In this document: positions 60,573 to 64,000 of the stretch, piece by piece | Numbering within the stretch: position 1 is the stretch's first letter | Layout of the letters: every line of letters begins with the position of its first letter | Assembly (NCBI RefSeq): GCF_900100945.1 | Contig: NZ_FNCG01000002.1 | Location: 477,940 to 541,939, forward strand | Source: Mucilaginibacter gossypii | GTDB taxonomy: Bacteria > Bacteroidota > Bacteroidia > Sphingobacteriales > Sphingobacteriaceae | Direction: 5' to 3' | Length of the DNA: 64,000 nucleotides | The notes under the pieces: generated by a model | Seen by the model: the letters and a program-made list of their open reading frames with translations, nothing else | Database searches by the model: none | Told to the model about the DNA's origin: nothing | Translations under genes and position numbers: made by a program

Positions 60573-62050
60573 TTCAACGCCTTTTCTTTCCACCAAACTG
60601 CATTGCTGTCTAGTTTCTGTAACGCCATTACTATTTTCTGCAACATTCCTATTGGGAATGCCCCGGAACCACAGGCTGGATCTAATATTTTGATCCTATC
60701 TAATGCTTTTAAGATTTCCTGTTTTTCATTACTTTCAAATTGTATGTTTTCGCCGTTATCCAGTTTAAACAGAGGTTCCAATCGTTCATTAGAAATATCG
60801 GTTTGTGCATGAATATAGTATACTAAGCTTTGCGAAGTCATGTAATCGACTATTTCGCGGGGTGTATAAAAGCTACCGGTAGATTTCCTCGCAGTATCAC
60901 CGCTATCTGGGTCAATTTCTGCTAATAAGTTTTCAAATATCCTTCCTAACATTTCAGGATCAACGCTTACCTCAATATCAACTACCGAATTCTCATCGAT
61001 TGTAAAATTGTATTTCTCTAGCTCAATAAAAAAATCAAAAAACCACTCGTCCGGAATGACAAGTGTATTGATATTTTGTGACAGTCCCGTCGTTTTGTTT
61101 AATGAATAATAGTCCTCATCTTGCTGTTCAAATAGACCGCCATTTAAAAAAGGAACTTGTTCGCAACCTAAGGGCAGGTCTTCATTCCTAAAATCCATCG
61201 GAGTGTTTAGAGTTTGAAAAAAAAGTTTCTCCAAGATAAAATGATAATAACCTGGGTTTTCTTTCACAGCTTCACTAGAAAGTAAATGTTCAGGTAATAA
61301 GGAAATATCTAACCTGGATTTTTTAACTTTCAGAAACCAGCAAAAAACCGTCCGGCCAATTAGCCGAACTGCGAACTCTTGGTAAATTTCATGCGAACCC
61401 GGACCGTCTCCTATTGAAGGTAAAATGAGACTCCTTTCATAATTAATCGTTTTGCCATTTCGGATTCGTTTGCCTCCAATTAAATTGGAAAATTTATCTG
61501 CGATAATTTCATAAAATTCCTTGTTTAATGCCTCAACGCTAAAGGCACTTCTTAAATCTTCCAGGCCAATCGGCTTGCCCGATAACGAAATAATCCTTAA
61601 AACAGGGGTTCTGATTTTTTCTCCTCTTCCTAAAAGATATGTATATCGCTTAGGTTCGGTTTTTTTTACACCTATAGTTCCATCTTCATCGAGAGTCCTT
61701 ATTTCTGATACAAAAGATAAACGCCACTTGTTGTCTTGAACAAAAACAATTAAGGCACCGTCCACGTCGTATTTATAAACTTGTCTAAGTAGTTCCCTTA
61801 AACCTACTTTATTGCGTTCAAGCCAAACTCCCGGTTTAATATTGACTTGATAAATCCCAATAATTCTATCGTCTTTAGTATTGAAATTACCCAATTCGAA
61901 CGCCTCAGATGCCTTATCATTCGTTGGCAATAAAATAGACAGTGGATTTTGATGTAAAAATTTTACATCGAATATGTCCACCAATACCTTTTGCCATAAT
62001 TCAATTGAATATGGCTTTGAAAATATGTCTTGTAATTGTTTTTTATCCAT
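60488..62050 (-). pseudogene. Eco57I-like N6-adenine DNA methyltransferase, 3'-truncated
   Basis: A frame of 520 codons, of which about the first 492 are authentic. It has an alpha/beta N-terminal region (about 1-330) and then the methylase start: VDPEMLGRIFENLL, SGSFYTPREIVDYM-like TGSFYTPREIVDYM and SAM motif I ILDPACGSGAF (about 460-470). After LQKLDSNAVWWKEKAL the frame enters the antisense of a signal-peptide gene, so motif IV (NPPY) and the target-recognition part are gone. It overlaps the helicase gene by 8 bp, implying one restriction/defence operon. Methylation activity is not expected. Confidence 0.75.
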
Positions 62051-64000
62051 TAATAAATGTCTCGCTTAAAACAACTTCAGGTGAAATGTTAACTTCAATT
62101 TCTTCTGGTTTTTCTTCATCACTTGATTCGTAAGCATCATATTTATTAGCAACAAGCAATATAAGGTTATCCAATTGTCCATACGTAATTTGCCGTTTGT
62201 CTAATTGTTGCCTGATTTTTTTTAATTCATTAGGTAATGGTGTATGTACACCTTTATCCACTAGAATAATTAAGTTTTCACAGGCAACTTTTACTTCTGA
62301 CCTCTTAGTGAGACTTTTAAAATCTCTCAAAAACTTTTTAGCTTGAGACGAAACTCCGTCAGCTTTATCATTAGTTGTTACTGTTGCCGTAGATACACCT
62401 AAAAAATCCTTCTCAAAAGTAGTCAAAGCTGTTTGAACTTGATTATAATGCATTTCAGGTAACTCAAAAGATGTTTCATTTATTTTTGCCTGAAATAATT
62501 CTGCTGCTTCAAGAAATGACAGGGGGGTTGGTTTAAATTTTTCATCGACTTTATAAAACTCGATTTTGAAATTAGATTTTAGAAACACAACAGATGAATT
62601 AATTACATTCTCTTTTTGAGCTTCTTTGCTATCTCTTGCTGTCCTTGCCTTTAATGGAAAACCTTTAATTCTTTTGAACTCCTTAGGATTATTGTCTTTA
62701 AACTCTCTAATAAATCGAAGATATTGTAAACGTTTATCTTCATCATCAGGCAATCCTTCTTTAAACAATTCAAACTGTTCTAACAGCTCTTCGTGCGTAT
62801 AAATTTGCGCATCCTCACCAAAGGCTGTGTGAAATCCTTGTAATTTAACCAAAGCTTTGCTGTATAGTTTAATTTCCTCATCTCCCTGTTGCGAAGGATA
62901 AAAGTTATAATTATAGATGACACCGGCTACACTGCCAATTCTATTAACGCGTCCAATACGTTGCATTAATCTAGTTGCATTCCAAGGGGTATCATAATTC
63001 ACAATAACATTGGCACGGTGCATATTTACACCTTCTGCTAAAACATCAGTAGTGATAATTATACTGTAAGTGTTTTTTTGCTCTCCTAAATAATTGGCAT
63101 CAAAATTTTCCTGTATAGTATCAAATTGTTTACTCCTGTTTTCAGAGGATATACAAAGGATTTTTTGATCTAGAATTGCTTCTAACTTTTCACAGAGATA
63201 ATGTGCCGTGTCGGCGCTTTCTGTAAACACAACAAGTTTGCCTGTGGGGTTAATTTCCTTGTTAAATAATTCGGTCTTAAGAGCAACAACAAATTTATCT
63301 AATTTGGGATCTTCGATTATGTTTTTCCATTCCTCAACCAACTCACTTAAAAAATCATGATCTTTTTTTAAATCAATAATGAAATTTTCGTCGAAATCTT
63401 GCGGTTTAAAAACATTGCTTTTAGGATTTGATATACTGTCTTCCAAAATTTTTGTTTCAATCTGTTCAAATGATAACCCCTTTTCCATTAAACTATTAAC
63501 ACCAAGATCAGGTGCTATAAATATCTTCCCTTTTTCAAACATCTCAATCATCCTACCAGTCGATATTTTGAGGTTATTAAGTGAAGATTTAAAAGCAGTA
63601 AAGCTACTTTCAAGCCGTTTTATCATTAGCGTTTTCATTATAGCTGCAAGTGAATAAGAAACCAATTCAGCATTGTCATAGACACCCTCGCTAATTTCCT
63701 TATTTAATGCACCTATAGCCTGATAGCGTTTGTAATTAATTTTGTCTTTGTCCGTTAAAAAAAATATCGTGTGATAAAATAATTTGCTCAAGCGCGTATT
63801 TAATTCGTATAATTTTGCCTTGGGAGCGGCGATTTCAGGAAACCTTATTCCTTGCGCATTTAAGTCTTCGAGATATTTAGGATAGTTTTTCAAATCTCTT
63901 CTTGTTCTCCGGACTGTTATTTGTGAAATAACTTTTTCCCTAATTGTTAGATATAACGCGCGGATTCGTTCCATGTCAGGAATGTCAGCTTGTAGAATTT
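62043..64000 (-). CDS. SNF2-like DEAD/DEAH-box helicase, C-terminal part (partial)
   Basis: The frame continues past the window end; at least 652 residues are visible. After ITVRRTRRDLKNYPKYLEDL comes helicase domain 2: VVFTESADTAHYLCEKLE (motif IV), TTDVLAEGVNMHRANVIVNY (motif V) and RLMQRIGRVNRIG (motif VI), with the ATPase motifs I-III presumably beyond the window. The C-terminal 250 residues are helical. Linked to an Eco57I-type methylase, as in DISARM-like and related helicase-methylase restriction systems; the exact type cannot be told without the upstream genes. The low GC suggests transfer. Confidence 0.8.
   Translation of the reverse strand, partial: ILQADIPDMERIRALYLTIREKVISQITVRRTRRDLKNYPKYLEDLNAQGIRFPEIAAPKAKLYELNTRLSKLFYHTIFFLTDKDKINYKRYQAIGALNKEISEGVYDNAELVSYSLAAIMKTLMIKRLESSFTAFKSSLNNLKISTGRMIEMFEKGKIFIAPDLGVNSLMEKGLSFEQIETKILEDSISNPKSNVFKPQDFDENFIIDLKKDHDFLSELVEEWKNIIEDPKLDKFVVALKTELFNKEINPTGKLVVFTESADTAHYLCEKLEAILDQKILCISSENRSKQFDTIQENFDANYLGEQKNTYSIIITTDVLAEGVNMHRANVIVNYDTPWNATRLMQRIGRVNRIGSVAGVIYNYNFYPSQQGDEEIKLYSKALVKLQGFHTAFGEDAQIYTHEELLEQFELFKEGLPDDEDKRLQYLRFIREFKDNNPKEFKRIKGFPLKARTARDSKEAQKENVINSSVVFLKSNFKIEFYKVDEKFKPTPLSFLEAAELFQAKINETSFELPEMHYNQVQTALTTFEKDFLGVSTATVTTNDKADGVSSQAKKFLRDFKSLTKRSEVKVACENLIILVDKGVHTPLPNELKKIRQQLDKRQITYGQLDNLILLVANKYDAYESSDEEKPEEIEVNISPEVVLSETFING

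Noticed and set aside
60477..60812. A 111-codon plus-strand ORF beginning with a signal peptide
   Set aside because: Only the first about 32 codons are authentic; the rest is antisense of the methyltransferase gene, so it is not a real protein of this length.

Overview
The window looks like a chromosomal segment of a Bacteroidota bacterium, most likely family Sphingobacteriaceae (Mucilaginibacter/Pedobacter-like). Pointers to this are a SusC/SusD pair with a FecI/FecR-type sigma/anti-sigma pair, TANNTTTG-type -7 boxes, few Shine-Dalgarno sequences, families known mainly from this group (DUF4905, DUF4296, DUF1735), and abundant intergenic palindromic repeats. The species assignment is inference.

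Layout. 1-8868: fatty-acid catabolism block (end of etfA, hotdog thioesterase, acyl-CoA-binding protein, DUF2147 protein, FadN-type hydratase/dehydrogenase, thiolase, acyl-CoA ligase, enoyl-CoA isomerase, dienoyl-CoA reductase). It appears able to oxidise unsaturated as well as saturated chains. 8869-9555: decayed coding remnants. 9556-13360: an HxlR regulator divergent from a gene of unknown function with two matching operator palindromes, then an SDR/AraC/SnoaL set. 13647-22808: ECF sigma, FecR, STN-containing SusC, SusD, secreted zincin and DUF1735 lipoprotein. 23021-26715: broken gene, tRNA-Gln, dps, DUF4905, LysM/DPBB protein, uridine kinase. 26712-32100: superinfection-immunity-like membrane protein, CoA-transferase genes split by repeats, a partial scoA duplicate, a disordered protein, an SGNH esterase and a VOC protein. 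32097-47825: housekeeping and accessory enzymes (mutS2, PLP-binding protein, GNAT, aspartate kinase, YitT, FabH, intradiol dioxygenase-like protein, SDR, nitrilase, ADH and others).

48023-55316 is the most interesting part: a tight five-gene operon encoding a SWIM zinc-finger protein, a DUF5691 protein, a MoxR-type AAA+ ATPase, a DUF5682 protein resembling the ChaN/TraB/EreA superfamily, and a VWA protein with a complete MIDAS. Overlapping or nearly touching genes imply one machine. MoxR-VWA pairs are known as chaperone-like activators; the role of this five-part version is, to my knowledge, not established.

55428-60312 holds a GH39-like glycosidase, a PAP2 phosphatase and a BlaI/M56 pair whose protease carries a long heptad-repeat tail. 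From about 60.57 kb to the window end there is a visibly more AT-rich minus-strand segment with a helicase and an Eco57I-type methyltransferase. The methyltransferase is cut off just after its SAM-binding motif, where it runs into the 5' end of a secreted-protein gene. This looks like the broken edge of an acquired restriction/defence island.

Repeats are a major feature: six GTCATTGCGAGG palindromes, two elements ending in TTGTTGGTG hairpins, AGCTTT-rich spacers, and a GGGCGTTG...CTAACGC element. They sit between scoA and scoB, and they make up almost all of the 5' region of a GNAT gene.
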